Made by a program: the position numbers and the translations under genes | Shown: positions 9,454 to 19,025 of the stretch, one piece after another | Numbering within the stretch: the first letter of the stretch is position 1 | Layout: each line of letters starts with the position of its first letter | DNA from: Bradyrhizobium neotropicale | Lineage (GTDB): Bacteria > Pseudomonadota > Alphaproteobacteria > Rhizobiales > Xanthobacteraceae | Length of the DNA: 61,844 nt | Reading direction: 5' to 3' | Assembly: GCF_001641695.1 (NCBI RefSeq) | Contig: NZ_LSEF01000037.1 | Span: forward strand, 128,965 to 190,808 | The notes under the pieces: generated by a model | Database searches by the model: none | Told to the model about the DNA's origin: nothing | The model's input: the letters and a program-made list of their open reading frames with translations, nothing else

Positions 9454-10755
9454 TCATTCCGCGCCGGGTCCCGCGTGAATCTTGTGCAGGCGGCCGGCCA
9501 CGGCCCGCACCTTGCGCGGCGCCGCCTGCCAGATCGCAAGCGCCGACAATCCGCTCACCACGATGGCGATGGCGAACGCCAGCGTGTAGTCGCCGGTGCG
9601 ATCGTAGAGGACCCCGGTCAGCCACGGACCGGCCGCGCCGCCGGCGAGCGCCGCGAGCATGATCGTGCCGAAGATGCTGCCCTGGTGCCTGCCCTGGAAG
9701 ATCTCGAACACCACCGCGCCCATGATCGAGGTGAGGCCGTAGCCGAGCGCGCCTTGCGTGAACACCATCAGGTAGACTAGCCACAGCGAGGGCTCGAACT
9801 TCAGGGCGATCAACGCCGCGAAACAGATCGCGAATCCTGCGCTGCTCGCCGCCCAGATCCATTCCCGCCCGACCCGGTCGGAGAGATGGCCGAGCAGGAT
9901 CTGGCCGGGAATTCCGAGCAAGCTGACGATGCCGAGCGCCCACACCGCGACGTTCGCGCTGAAGCCGATGTCGAGCAGGAATTTGGTCTGGTGCACCTGC
10001 ACGGCGTACCAGATGTACAGGCCGCAGAAATAGCCGAGTGCGATCCACCAGAAGCGCGCGGTTCCGAGCGCGCGCCTGAGCGTCCAGTCGGTGCCGGCCC
10101 AGGCCGGATCGACAACGTTGGAGACAGGCTTTGCCGCCCCCGCGGCCGGCGCTGCATCGCCGTCAGGTCGAAGGCCGATGTCTTCGGGCCGCTTGCGCAG
10201 GAACAGATTGATCGGCGCCAGCACGATCAGGATGAGCAGGCCCATCGCGGTGCAGGCGGTGCGCCAGCCGGTCTGCTCGATCAGATGCTGCACCCATGGC
10301 AGCAAGCTCACCGAGCCGATGCCGACGCCGGCAAAAGCGATGCCGATGGCAAAGCCGCGCGTGCGGATGAACCAGTTCGGCAGGAACAGCGATTGGCCGG
10401 AATAACCGAGGCAGACGCTGCCGGCGCCGACCATGACGCCGAGGGTCACATAGAGATGCCAGGGCTGACTGGTGAGCGGCGCGAGCAGCATTCCGCCGCC
10501 CATCAGCGCAACGCCAAGCTCCATCACCGCGCGGGGACCGGCCCGGTCCATCAGCCGGCCGATCAGCGGGCTGACGACGCTCGACGCCACGAAGCCGAAC
10601 GAGAAGGCGCCCGCCGTGACGCCGCGCTCCCAGCCGAATTCGGAGATGATCGGCGGAAAGAACAGCGAGAAGGCCGTGCGCGCGTTGACGCCGATCGCCA
10701 TGGTGACGAAGGTCACGGCGACCACGATCCAGCCGTAGAAGAACGGAAGCCGCAT
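9454..10755 (-). CDS. MFS transporter (oxalate/formate or monocarboxylate-like)
   Basis: A 433-residue polytopic membrane protein with about 12 hydrophobic segments. It starts MRLPFFYGWIVVAVTFVTMA and carries the loop 2-3 motif GRLMDRAGPRAVMELG, its counterpart LGHLSDRVGREW in the second half, and LPNWFIRTRGFAIGIAFAGVG. This pattern matches the oxalate/formate and monocarboxylate branch of the major facilitator superfamily. It sits between two GGDEF-EAL genes on the same strand (91 bp after one, about 157 bp before the other). Whether the three share a transcript is unclear, and the substrate is not evident. Confidence 0.9.
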   Translation of the reverse strand: MRLPFFYGWIVVAVTFVTMAIGVNARTAFSLFFPPIISEFGWERGVTAGAFSFGFVASSVVSPLIGRLMDRAGPRAVMELGVALMGGGMLLAPLTSQPWHLYVTLGVMVGAGSVCLGYSGQSLFLPNWFIRTRGFAIGIAFAGVGIGSVSLLPWVQHLIEQTGWRTACTAMGLLILIVLAPINLFLRKRPEDIGLRPDGDAAPAAGAAKPVSNVVDPAWAGTDWTLRRALGTARFWWIALGYFCGLYIWYAVQVHQTKFLLDIGFSANVAVWALGIVSLLGIPGQILLGHLSDRVGREWIWAASSAGFAICFAALIALKFEPSLWLVYLMVFTQGALGYGLTSIMGAVVFEIFQGRHQGSIFGTIMLAALAGGAAGPWLTGVLYDRTGDYTLAFAIAIVVSGLSALAIWQAAPRKVRAVAGRLHKIHAGPGAE

Positions 10756-10846
10756 GTTGTGTTTGTTTCATCCCTGGACGATCTTTCCGAGCATCTGGGG
10801 ATGCCAGGGTCAAGCGCTTTTCGCGCATGCCCGTTGGGCGGCGCGT

Positions 10847-13288
10847 TCAGGCGGCGTCGCGCCGCGAAGGTTGAACGGACGCACCGAACTCAATTCGGTC
10901 GACCGGCTGCGGGCGTCCGAGCAGATAGCCTTGCGCGAAATTGACGCCGAGCGCGGTCAGCCGCTCGAACTCCTCAGGGGTCTCGATGCCCTCCGCGGTG
11001 ACCGACATGTCCAGTCCACGCGCCAGCGTCACGATCGAGGAGATGATGGCCGAACTGCGCGGCTGATGCGTCAGGTTGCGGATGAAGGACTTGTCGATCT
11101 TGATCTTGTCGAACGGGAACGCCGTCAGATAGCTGAGCGACGAATAGCCGGTGCCGAAATCATCGAGTGCGAGCTCGACGCCAATGCTCTTGAGCCGCTC
11201 CATGAAGGCGAGGTTCTCCACGCCGCGCTCCAGGAGGACCGACTCGGTGATCTCGATCTCGAGACGCTCTGGCGGCAGACCGGAATCCCTCAGCGCCGCA
11301 GAGATCACCTCGAACAGCTCGGCTTCCTTGAACTGGATCGGAGACAGGTTCACGGCGACCATCAGCTCCGCGGGCCAGGTCGCGGCATCCGCACAGGCGC
11401 GCCGCAACACCCATTCGCCGAGCGGCACGATCAGCCCGGTCTCTTCCGCGAGCGGAATGAACTGGTCCGGCGGAATCAAGCCCCGGCTCGGATGCCGCCA
11501 GCGCACCAGCGCCTCGAATCCGCGGCACCCGCCGCCGATGACGTCGACGAATGGCTGATAGTGCAGCTCGAGCTGGCAGCGCGCGATGGCATCGCGTAGG
11601 TCGCCTTCCAGCGTGTTGCGCGCCACGAGCTCGGCCGACATCGCCTCATCGTAGACGGTGAAGCAGTTGCGGCCCGCCGATTTCGAGCGGTACAGCGCAA
11701 GGTCGGCCTTCTTCAATAGCTGCTCCTGGTCGCGGCCGTGCTCCGGCGCGATCGCGATGCCGATGCTGGTGCCGATCTCCACGCGATGTCCGGGCAGCAG
11801 GAACGGCTCGGCCACCAGCTTTGCGATGCGCGCGGCGAGTTCGGTGGAGCAGACCCGCTGATCCTCGCAGCCCTCCTGGATGATCGCGAATTCGTCACCG
11901 CCGAGCCGCGCCAGCACGTCGCTCTCCCGCAGCGCCAATTTCAGGCGCTGCGCCACCTGCCGCAGCAGCAAGTCGCCGGCCCCGTGACCAAGGGAGTCGT
12001 TGACGTTCTTGAAACGGTCGAGGTCGAGCATCAGGATCGAGAAGGTCAAGCCGCTCTCCTCCAACTGACGGTTGATCTCGTCGAGCTGTGCGAGAAAGAA
12101 CGCGCGATTCGGCAAGCCTGTCAGGATGTCGGTCTGGGCGAGCTCCAGCACCCGGCGGTTCGCCAGCGACAGCCGCCGGGCGTTGCGGCTTGCGAGCACG
12201 ATATAGGTGGCAAGCGACAGCGTCAGCAGCATGCCGACGATCAGCACCGTGAGCGCGCGGTCGTACGACGTCTCCAGCGTGCCTCCGGCCGTCGGGATGG
12301 CACGGACCTGCCAATCGCTATCGCCGATCCTGAGTATCCCCGACCAGTGCACGCCGCGCGCGACGTCGCGCATCGACTGCGGCGCGGCGGGTGCGGACGA
12401 GAAATCCGGCATTGACCGCTCAAGGCTGACGATCTGCCCCGAGAACGGCGGATAGACATTGACGCTGATTGCCGGACTTGCCGCGGTCGTGGCCCGGATC
12501 GATTGCAGCAACAGCGGCAGGTCGAAGATGCCGACGACGAAACCCGCAAGATTGCGGCGGCGATCGGCAACCGTCTCGCGCGAGGTGCCCTTGGCATAGA
12601 CCGGCACCACGACGAGGACGTTCGGCTGTTGGCCGCCCTCTTTCGGACCATAGAGCTCGGTCCGGAGCGCGGCGATTCGATCGTTGTCCCGTGCGCGCTC
12701 GAGTGCCGCGCGGCGGTCCGGAACGGTCGCGTAGTCCATGCCGTAGACGGCCGACGTCTTCGGCTGCGTCGAATAGAAGACCGGAAAGTACTCATCGCTC
12801 TGCGGCGCAGTCGCAAAGCCCTGACCATCTTCTTGGCCCTGGAGCGACTTGATGCGATAGCCGGATACGCCGTCGGCCACCGCCGCGGCCTCGTATTCGG
12901 CACGCTCCTTGCGATCGACGCGCGGCAGCCAGGCGATGCGCAGCATGCCCGGATGGCGTTCGAACAGCCGGCCGCTGAAGGTCTCGAACTCGCTGCGCGT
13001 GATTTCCTCGTTGGCCGATTCGAACAGGGTGCGCAGAGCCAGGAGCCTGCTGATGTATTCGTTCATGCCATTCTGCATGACGATGGATTCAGTCTCGGCG
13101 GCGCTGTCGAACTCGACCTTGTTGACGCGGTCCTCCCATCTCGACACGGCGGCCGCGCCGACCAGCGAGAACAGAAGGCCGACGCAGGCCGCGACCAGCG
13201 CAGGACGATAGAGCCCCAACAGCGGCGCGGAACGCCACCGTCCAATCATGCGCTTCCGATCCTGATCATTCTGATCGTGATCGCCCAT
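10847..13288 (-). CDS. CHASE-GGDEF-EAL membrane c-di-GMP protein
   Basis: About 813 residues. A first membrane segment (LVAACVGLLFSLVGAAAV) leads to a periplasmic CHASE domain (LFERHPGMLRIAWLPRVDR, GQGFATAPQSDEYFPVFY), then a second membrane segment (ALTVLIVGMLLTLSLATYIV), GGDEF (RLGGDEFAII, near residue 463) and EAL (GFEALVRWRHP, near 592; DDFGTGYSSLSYL). Both catalytic motifs are intact. It should sense an extracytoplasmic ligand and adjust c-di-GMP. The start at 13288 (MGDHDQND) is chosen over upstream codons; MIGRW at 13249 is an alternative. It is divergent from a periplasmic LIV-type binding protein that has no permease beside it, which may therefore present a ligand to the CHASE domain (inference). 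Confidence 0.92.
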   Translation of the reverse strand: MGDHDQNDQDRKRMIGRWRSAPLLGLYRPALVAACVGLLFSLVGAAAVSRWEDRVNKVEFDSAAETESIVMQNGMNEYISRLLALRTLFESANEEITRSEFETFSGRLFERHPGMLRIAWLPRVDRKERAEYEAAAVADGVSGYRIKSLQGQEDGQGFATAPQSDEYFPVFYSTQPKTSAVYGMDYATVPDRRAALERARDNDRIAALRTELYGPKEGGQQPNVLVVVPVYAKGTSRETVADRRRNLAGFVVGIFDLPLLLQSIRATTAASPAISVNVYPPFSGQIVSLERSMPDFSSAPAAPQSMRDVARGVHWSGILRIGDSDWQVRAIPTAGGTLETSYDRALTVLIVGMLLTLSLATYIVLASRNARRLSLANRRVLELAQTDILTGLPNRAFFLAQLDEINRQLEESGLTFSILMLDLDRFKNVNDSLGHGAGDLLLRQVAQRLKLALRESDVLARLGGDEFAIIQEGCEDQRVCSTELAARIAKLVAEPFLLPGHRVEIGTSIGIAIAPEHGRDQEQLLKKADLALYRSKSAGRNCFTVYDEAMSAELVARNTLEGDLRDAIARCQLELHYQPFVDVIGGGCRGFEALVRWRHPSRGLIPPDQFIPLAEETGLIVPLGEWVLRRACADAATWPAELMVAVNLSPIQFKEAELFEVISAALRDSGLPPERLEIEITESVLLERGVENLAFMERLKSIGVELALDDFGTGYSSLSYLTAFPFDKIKIDKSFIRNLTHQPRSSAIISSIVTLARGLDMSVTAEGIETPEEFERLTALGVNFAQGYLLGRPQPVDRIEFGASVQPSRRDAA

Positions 13289-13572
13289 CTTGATCCGCAG
13301 TCCCCTTGCCGCGCGGCGGATCGCACCTCTGGTTGAGCCGCCGAGGCAACGATCGGACAAGGAACGGAGTTAAGAAGTGCACAATTTCGCAAGCCGGACG
13401 TCCCGCATTGCGCGGCTTAGTTAACGATTGATCCGCAAGTCGGTCCATTCCGGTCGTAAGTTGCAGCTTTTCCCCGCAGTCTTACGGAGCGTCCTTGCAA
13501 GGGGGTTAGCGAGCTGTTCAGCTGCCCGCACTATCGTTCCTGCAATTCTTCCAGCATCCGGCAACCGTCTTC

Positions 13573-14739
13573 ATGAAACGATCGCGAGCAGCAACCTGCG
13601 TCGCCCTCATCGTCGTGCTGCTGGCCGCGCTCGCGCCCGCAGCCAGGGGCGATGAGGCCGGCGTCAGCGCAGATGCGATCCTGTTCGGCCAGGCGGCCGC
13701 GCTCGAGGGCCCCTCGTCGGCGCTCGGACAGCGCATGCGCCAAGGCATCGTCGCCGCGTTCACCGAGATCAATGCCAGGGGTGGCGTACACGGCCGCAGG
13801 CTGCAATTGCTCAGCCGCGACGACGGCTACGATCCCGACCGTTCGGTGGTGCAGACGCTGCGGCTGATCGAGGACGACAAGGTGTTCGCGCTGATCGGCG
13901 CGGTGGGAACGCCGACAGCGATGGCCACCATTCCGATCACCAGCGCCAGGAACGTTCCCTTCATCGGCCCGTTCACCGGCGCCGAATTCCTGCGCGACCT
14001 CGAGCTGCCGAACGTCGTGAACATTCGCGCCAGCTACGGCGCCGAGGCCGAGGCGTGGATCAAGCACCTCACCGAGGATCGCAAGTTCACCCGCATCGGC
14101 ATCTTCTACCAGGACGACGCCTTCGGCCGCGACGGTCTCGCCGGCGTGAAGAGCGCGCTCGCAAAGCGCGGCCTCGAGCTCGCTGCCGAAGGCACCTTCG
14201 AGCGCAACACCCGCGCGGTCGGCTCGGCCTGGCGGATGTTGAGGCGCGCCGAGCCGGAAGCCATCGTCATGGTCGGCACCTATGGCCCCTGCGCCGAATT
14301 CATCAAGCGCGCGCACCGCAGCGGCTTCTATCCGACCTTCGTCAACATCTCCTTCGTCGGCGCCAATGCGCTGGCGCGGGAGCTCGGCGCGGAAGGCGAA
14401 GGCGTCATCGTCTCGCAGGTCGTCCCATTTCCCTGGGATCGCACGCTGAGGCTCGTCGCCGACTATCAGGCGGCGCAGAAGGCGTATGATCCGACGCTGC
14501 CGCCGGACTTCGTGTCGCTCGAAGGCTATCTGTCCGGCCGCCTTGCCGCCGCGGCGCTGGAGAAGACCGGCCCCAATCCGACACGGGCGGGCCTCTTGCG
14601 CGTAATCAACGATGTCGGCCGCTTCGACATCAGCGGCAGTATCGTCACCGTCGGAGCGCATGCAATCGATACGCCGCCAAAGGTGTTTTTGACCGTGATT
14701 CAGAAGGACGGGACCTTCAAGCCGGTCGATCGGCTGTAG
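13573..14739 (+). CDS. LIV-type ABC transporter substrate-binding protein
   Basis: A 388-residue periplasmic protein with a signal peptide (MKRSRAATCVALIVVLLAAL, cleaved near ARGDEAG) and the type I periplasmic fold of the Leu/Ile/Val family: ILFGQAAALEGPSSALGQ, GGVHGRRLQLLSRDDGYDPD, KVFALIGAVGTPTAMA and the hinge-region FEGxxxARxAxxAL-like pattern near the C-terminus (LEGYLSGRLAAAALEKTG). No permease or ATPase genes are near, so it is an orphan that either uses a remote transporter or acts in sensing. It is divergent from the CHASE-GGDEF-EAL gene, with 284 bp between the starts holding both promoters, and convergent with the next gene after 6 bp. The ligand could be an amino acid, urea or an aromatic acid. 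Confidence 0.9.
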   Translation: MKRSRAATCVALIVVLLAALAPAARGDEAGVSADAILFGQAAALEGPSSALGQRMRQGIVAAFTEINARGGVHGRRLQLLSRDDGYDPDRSVVQTLRLIEDDKVFALIGAVGTPTAMATIPITSARNVPFIGPFTGAEFLRDLELPNVVNIRASYGAEAEAWIKHLTEDRKFTRIGIFYQDDAFGRDGLAGVKSALAKRGLELAAEGTFERNTRAVGSAWRMLRRAEPEAIVMVGTYGPCAEFIKRAHRSGFYPTFVNISFVGANALARELGAEGEGVIVSQVVPFPWDRTLRLVADYQAAQKAYDPTLPPDFVSLEGYLSGRLAAAALEKTGPNPTRAGLLRVINDVGRFDISGSIVTVGAHAIDTPPKVFLTVIQKDGTFKPVDRL

Positions 14740-14745
14740 GCAGCC

Positions 14746-15723
14746 TCAGGGCCGGCGTGTCCAGCAGTCGGCATTGACCGCGCCCGGCGGGATCTCGCCC
14801 TTGATGATCGCCTCGACCTGCCGCACCGTTTCCAGCGACTGATATTCGATCGCCTGCGGGGTCAGCCCGCCGACATGGGGCGTCGCGATGACGTTGGGGA
14901 GCGCGGCCAGTTCCGGCGTCGGCATCTGGTCGGGCGCGCGGCCGACATCCATCGCCGCGCCGGCGATGCGCCCTTCGCGTAGCGCCCTCGCAAGCGCCGC
15001 CTCGTCGACGAGATTGCCGCGCGAAAGATTGATGAACACGGCATGCTTCTGCATGCGTGCAAGCGCCGTATCCCCGATCAGGTTCTCGGTCTGCTCATTG
15101 GCGATGGCGAGGCAGACGACATAGTCCGACGCCGACAACAGCTCGTCGAGGCCGACCTGCCTGATGGCGCTGTCGCCGACGGTCGCGAAGGGATCGGACA
15201 CCAGCACGTCCATCCGCAGCACCTTCGCGATCTCGGCGAGATAGCGGCCGATGCTGCCATAGCCGATGATGCCGATCCTGCTGCCGGCGAGCTGGCGGCC
15301 CATCCGCGCCTCCACCTTGCGGCCGGCCTGATAGTCCGCCGTCGTCCGCGACACGCCGCGCGACAGATCGACCATGAAGCCGAGCGCGAGCTCGGCCACC
15401 GCCTGCACGAAACCGGGCCCGGCGCGGGTCACGAGCACGCCGGCTTGCGAAGCGGCGTCGACATTGACATTGCGGATGTCGACGGCACAGCGGACGAAGG
15501 CGCGCAGATCCGGAAGCTGCGCAAAAATCTCGCCGCGGCCTTCGGTCATGCGATCGGCGACGATGATGTCAGCATCCTTCGCCGCGCGAACGAGGCTAGC
15601 GGAATCGAGCGGCTGATCGCCCTCGTGCAGGATCACTTCGGCGATCGCCTGCAGCCCGCTCAGGCTGCGCGCGCCGTAATAGTTCCGGCGCATCTCCGGC
15701 GTGTGAGCCAACAGGACTTTCAC
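14746..15723 (-). CDS. D-isomer-specific 2-hydroxyacid dehydrogenase
   Basis: A 325-residue NAD(P)-dependent dehydrogenase of the phosphoglycerate/hydroxypyruvate reductase type. It has the Rossmann motif GIIGYGSIGRYLAEIAK (about residue 150), the substrate arginine in NLSRGNLVDE and the catalytic histidine in ATPHVGG. The usual DVFxxEP segment, which supplies the catalytic glutamate, reads DVGRAPDQMP, so the glutamate is replaced by proline with an aspartate next to it. The start is GTG at 15723, preceded by AAGGAG. It lies 12 bp after the TRAP permease in the same operon, so its substrate is probably the hydroxy- or keto-acid the TRAP system imports, or a product of it. Confidence 0.88.
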   Translation of the reverse strand: MKVLLAHTPEMRRNYYGARSLSGLQAIAEVILHEGDQPLDSASLVRAAKDADIIVADRMTEGRGEIFAQLPDLRAFVRCAVDIRNVNVDAASQAGVLVTRAGPGFVQAVAELALGFMVDLSRGVSRTTADYQAGRKVEARMGRQLAGSRIGIIGYGSIGRYLAEIAKVLRMDVLVSDPFATVGDSAIRQVGLDELLSASDYVVCLAIANEQTENLIGDTALARMQKHAVFINLSRGNLVDEAALARALREGRIAGAAMDVGRAPDQMPTPELAALPNVIATPHVGGLTPQAIEYQSLETVRQVEAIIKGEIPPGAVNADCWTRRP

Positions 15724-15735
15724 GGCAAAGCTCCT

Positions 15736-17589
15736 TCAGTAGCCGAATGCGCGCGGCAGCGCGGTGCTGAGCCACGGCACGAAGGCGATCACCAGCAGGC
15801 ACAGCATCATGAGGCCAAGATATCCCATGATCGGCTTCACCGTCTGCTCGATCGGCACGTTGCCGATCAGACAGGCGCCGTAGAGGCCGAGGCCGAGCGG
15901 CGGCGCGAACAGGCCGATGCCCATGGCGATGACCAGCACGACGCCGAAATGCAGGGGATCGACGCCGAGCTGCACCGCCACCGGCAAGAGCAGCGGGCCG
16001 AAGATGATGAGCGCGGCCGCGCCTTCCAGCACCGAGCCCATCACGATCAGCACCGCGATCGCGAGCAGCATGAACAGCCAGACGCCGCTGGTCTTGGACA
16101 AGGAAAGCATGAAATCGCCGACGGCGTGCGGCACCTGCTGCAGGGTCAGCGTGAAGGCGAGCGATTGCGCGGCGGCGACGATGAACAGCACCAGCCCCGC
16201 GCGCGTCGCCGCCTGCACGAAACTGTGCGCGGCCGATTTCAGGCTGAGCTCGCGGAACACGAGACTGCCGATGACGAGCGCATAGGCGACCGCGAAAGCG
16301 GATATCTCGGTGGCCGTGGCAAAGCCGGTCTTGAAGCCGAAGAAGATCATGAAGATCAAGCCGAACGAAGCGATCGCGCCGGTCCAGAGGCCCGACACCG
16401 GCGTCTCCGGCTCGACCTCCTCGACCGTGGCGGGCCGCTTGCCGAAGATGATGGAGACGACGATCAGGACCAGCGCCATCAGCGCCGAGGGCAGCAGCCC
16501 AGCGACGAACAGGCCGCCGATCGACAGATTCACCACAAAACCCAGGATGATCAGGTTGATGCAGGGCGGAATGGTTTCCGCCATCACCGCCGATGCGGCG
16601 AGCAACGCCACCGCGCCGCCCGGGTTCTGCTTCGAGCGGCGCGCTGCCGGGATCAGCACGGAGCCGACCGCGGCAACGTCGGCCATCTTCGAGCCCGAGA
16701 TACCCGAGAACAGCACCATCGAGGCCACCATCACGACGTTCAGGCCGCCGCGCATGCGCCCCACCGCGCGCTGCAACAGCTCGATCAGACGCACCGACAT
16801 GCCGTTGGCTTCCATGAGGTAGCCGACGAGAATGAAGAACGGGATCGCCAGCAGCACGAAATTATCGATGCCGCGCGCCATCTGCTGGGCAAAGATGACG
16901 CCGGGCAGCGCACCCTCGACCCAGATGAAGATCAGCGCGGCGAGCGCCAGCGCAAAGCCGATCGGCAGGCCGCCGAACAGCGTCGCGAAGAAGCCGATCA
17001 GCATCAGCGTGCCTGATGACGGCACCGTTGACGGCGACAGAAAGTCCCAGGCGAAGTACAAGGCGGTGACCACGGCGATCGCAACCAGGCCCTTGGCGAT
17101 GTCGGGGAGCGGCCGTGCGCAGAGGTGATCGATCGCGAACACCGCCATGAACAGTGCACCGATGCCCATCGGGTAGAAGGTCAGCTCCAGCGGCAGGCCC
17201 GAGCCGGTGGTCTGGCCCGCCGTCAGCGAGCCCAGCTTAATCGCGTTGTAGGCGACGTAACCGGAGATCAGCACGATCAGCAGCGCGCCCGCGGCATCGA
17301 CCAGCGCGCGCAGCCGCAACGGCAGCATGTCGCGAAAGAAGGAGACGCCGACATTCTCACCGCGCGCCAGCGCGCTCGCCGCGCCGAAGAAGGCCGATCC
17401 GACCATCAGTCCGCGCGCGACGTCATCAGACCACTCGACCGGCGCGTTGAAGAAGAAGCGCAGCAGTACGGAACCGCACACCACCACGAGATCGGCGGCC
17501 AGCAGGATGGCCGCGATCGCATCGCTGGCGCGAAGAAGCAAGGTGATGCCCCCGTGGCGGCCGCCCGAGAGGGACGCGGCGCCTGTCAT
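15736..17589 (-). CDS. TRAP transporter fused permease (DctQ-DctM)
   Basis: A 617-residue inner-membrane protein. Residues 1 to about 180 form a DctQ-like four-helix subunit (RASDAIAAILLAADLVVVC, FFNAPVEWSDDVARGLMV, GSLTAGQTTGSGLPL). The remainder is the DctM subunit with its many helices (FILVGYLMEANGMSVRLIELL, FSGISGSKMADVAAVGSV, IPPCINLIILGF). Fusion of the two subunits is known in the TRAP family. It provides sodium- or proton-driven uptake of an organic acid. It starts 7 bp after the DctP stop, with GAGG before the ATG, and is followed 12 bp later by the dehydrogenase. Confidence 0.93.
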   Translation of the reverse strand: MTGAASLSGGRHGGITLLLRASDAIAAILLAADLVVVCGSVLLRFFFNAPVEWSDDVARGLMVGSAFFGAASALARGENVGVSFFRDMLPLRLRALVDAAGALLIVLISGYVAYNAIKLGSLTAGQTTGSGLPLELTFYPMGIGALFMAVFAIDHLCARPLPDIAKGLVAIAVVTALYFAWDFLSPSTVPSSGTLMLIGFFATLFGGLPIGFALALAALIFIWVEGALPGVIFAQQMARGIDNFVLLAIPFFILVGYLMEANGMSVRLIELLQRAVGRMRGGLNVVMVASMVLFSGISGSKMADVAAVGSVLIPAARRSKQNPGGAVALLAASAVMAETIPPCINLIILGFVVNLSIGGLFVAGLLPSALMALVLIVVSIIFGKRPATVEEVEPETPVSGLWTGAIASFGLIFMIFFGFKTGFATATEISAFAVAYALVIGSLVFRELSLKSAAHSFVQAATRAGLVLFIVAAAQSLAFTLTLQQVPHAVGDFMLSLSKTSGVWLFMLLAIAVLIVMGSVLEGAAALIIFGPLLLPVAVQLGVDPLHFGVVLVIAMGIGLFAPPLGLGLYGACLIGNVPIEQTVKPIMGYLGLMMLCLLVIAFVPWLSTALPRAFGY

Positions 17590-17596
17590 CGCCGCC

Positions 17597-18628
17597 TCAG
17601 GCCTGGGTCGCGCGGATCATGTCGATGACCGGCTTGGACTCGGGCCGCGCCTTGATGAAGTTGTCGGTCTGCGGCATGACGCGCTTCCTAAACGCTTCAC
17701 GATCGCATTCGGCGACCGTCACGCCCTTGTCGGTGAGCGCTGCCAGCGCCTCCTTCTCCACCGCAAGCCCGTGCGTGCGCGTATCGGCCGCGGCCTTCTT
17801 GGCGGCGTCGAGAAAACTCTCGCGCAGCTTCGGATCCATGCGATTGAAGGTCATGTCGCTGAAATAGATCGCCAGCGGCGAGAAGTTGTGCTGCGTCAGC
17901 GCATAGAACTTCGCCGTTTCGAAAAACTTGCTGGCGAGGATGGTCGGCGGATCGTGCTCGAGCCCGTCCAGCACGCCGGCCTGCAATGCGGTGTAGATCT
18001 CGCCGAACGCCAGCGGCGTCGCGGCCGCGCCCATCAGGCGCAGACATTCGGTGATGACGGGATTGGGCAGCGTCCTGATCTTCAGGCCCGCGAGGTCCTC
18101 GGGAGTCTTCACCGGCTTCTTCGCCAGCACGCTGCGCGAGCCGAAATTGTACGCCCAGGCGATGATCCGGATATTGCCGCCCTTGAGCAGCGCATCCTCG
18201 ATCGGCTTGGCGGCGCCGGCATCGAACGCCTTGGTCTGCTGCGGGAAGCTGCTGAAGAGGTAGCCGAGGTCGAAGGTGCCGACGAGCGGCACCAGATTGG
18301 CCGAGATCGACGAGCCCGACACCATGAGGTCGATGACGCCGAGCTTCACCGAATTGATGACGTCGATTTCCTGACCGAGCTGGTTGTCGGGGAAGAAGGA
18401 CACCTCGATCTGCTCGCCGAGCCCATTCGCCTTCAGATTCTTGACCAGATTGTCATAGTAGACGCGGCCGTTGGCGTATTTCGGATCGTTCGGCAGCGAG
18501 GAGGAGCATTTCAGCTTCATCGTCGCGGCTTGGGCGCGGCCGATGATCGCGGGAGAGAGCACCAGGCCGGCGGTCATCGCCATCGACGACTTGATGAACG
18601 CGCGACGGCTCACGGGCACGATGGTCAT
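17597..18628 (-). CDS. TRAP transporter substrate-binding protein (DctP family)
   Basis: A 343-residue periplasmic receptor. The N-terminus carries a twin-arginine signal (SRRAFIKSSMAMTAGLVL), so it is probably exported folded by Tat. DctP features follow: VSFFPDNQLGQEIDVINSVKLG, VLAKKPVKTPEDLAGLKIRT (the conserved arginine that binds the substrate carboxylate lies here) and AGVLDGLEHDP. The start at 18628 (MTIVPVSRR) is chosen because it puts the Tat motif at the N-terminus and is preceded by GGGAGAGA; the frame remains open upstream for 65 more codons. It is first in the operon with DctQM and a hydroxyacid dehydrogenase, so it probably binds a carboxylate. Confidence 0.93.
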   Translation of the reverse strand: MTIVPVSRRAFIKSSMAMTAGLVLSPAIIGRAQAATMKLKCSSSLPNDPKYANGRVYYDNLVKNLKANGLGEQIEVSFFPDNQLGQEIDVINSVKLGVIDLMVSGSSISANLVPLVGTFDLGYLFSSFPQQTKAFDAGAAKPIEDALLKGGNIRIIAWAYNFGSRSVLAKKPVKTPEDLAGLKIRTLPNPVITECLRLMGAAATPLAFGEIYTALQAGVLDGLEHDPPTILASKFFETAKFYALTQHNFSPLAIYFSDMTFNRMDPKLRESFLDAAKKAAADTRTHGLAVEKEALAALTDKGVTVAECDREAFRKRVMPQTDNFIKARPESKPVIDMIRATQA

Positions 18629-18969
18629 GATGCAGTCTCTCCCAAGCATTTTTTGTTCGGCCCCGATCATTGTCGCGACCTGTTGCCCGGACTGTATGGC
18701 CAAAGCGACAGCGCACGCAAGGGTCGCGCCCAGTGACGGAGCAAGCATCCGCGAAGCAGACATTTCGGCGTAGATCGCGGCACAAGGCCTACGTTTGCCG
18801 ATGTTTCGATGAATGCTGCGCAATGATCCGGTGACCTAAGGGCCTGCGGAGTGGGTTTGACGCGGATCGATCCAATTCAGGTATGAATCAATGCAGAACG
18901 CATATTGATTGCGCCTTGCTGATTGGGTTTTCGACTGCCGAGCGTCCTTCGGCACGCGACACAAAAAGA

Positions 18970-19003
18970 AAGAGCTGCGGGAGATCGCGCTCCCGCAGCT
19001 CTT
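18970..19003 (-). terminator. Rho-independent terminator of the doxX gene
   Basis: Perfect 14-bp arms (AAGAGCTGCGGGAG and its complement) enclose a 6-nt loop. On the reverse strand the stem is followed by TTCTTTTTGT, a good U-tract. It lies 22 bp beyond the DoxX stop codon. Confidence 0.88.
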
Positions 19004-19025
19004 GTCGATTGATGATGCCGTAACG

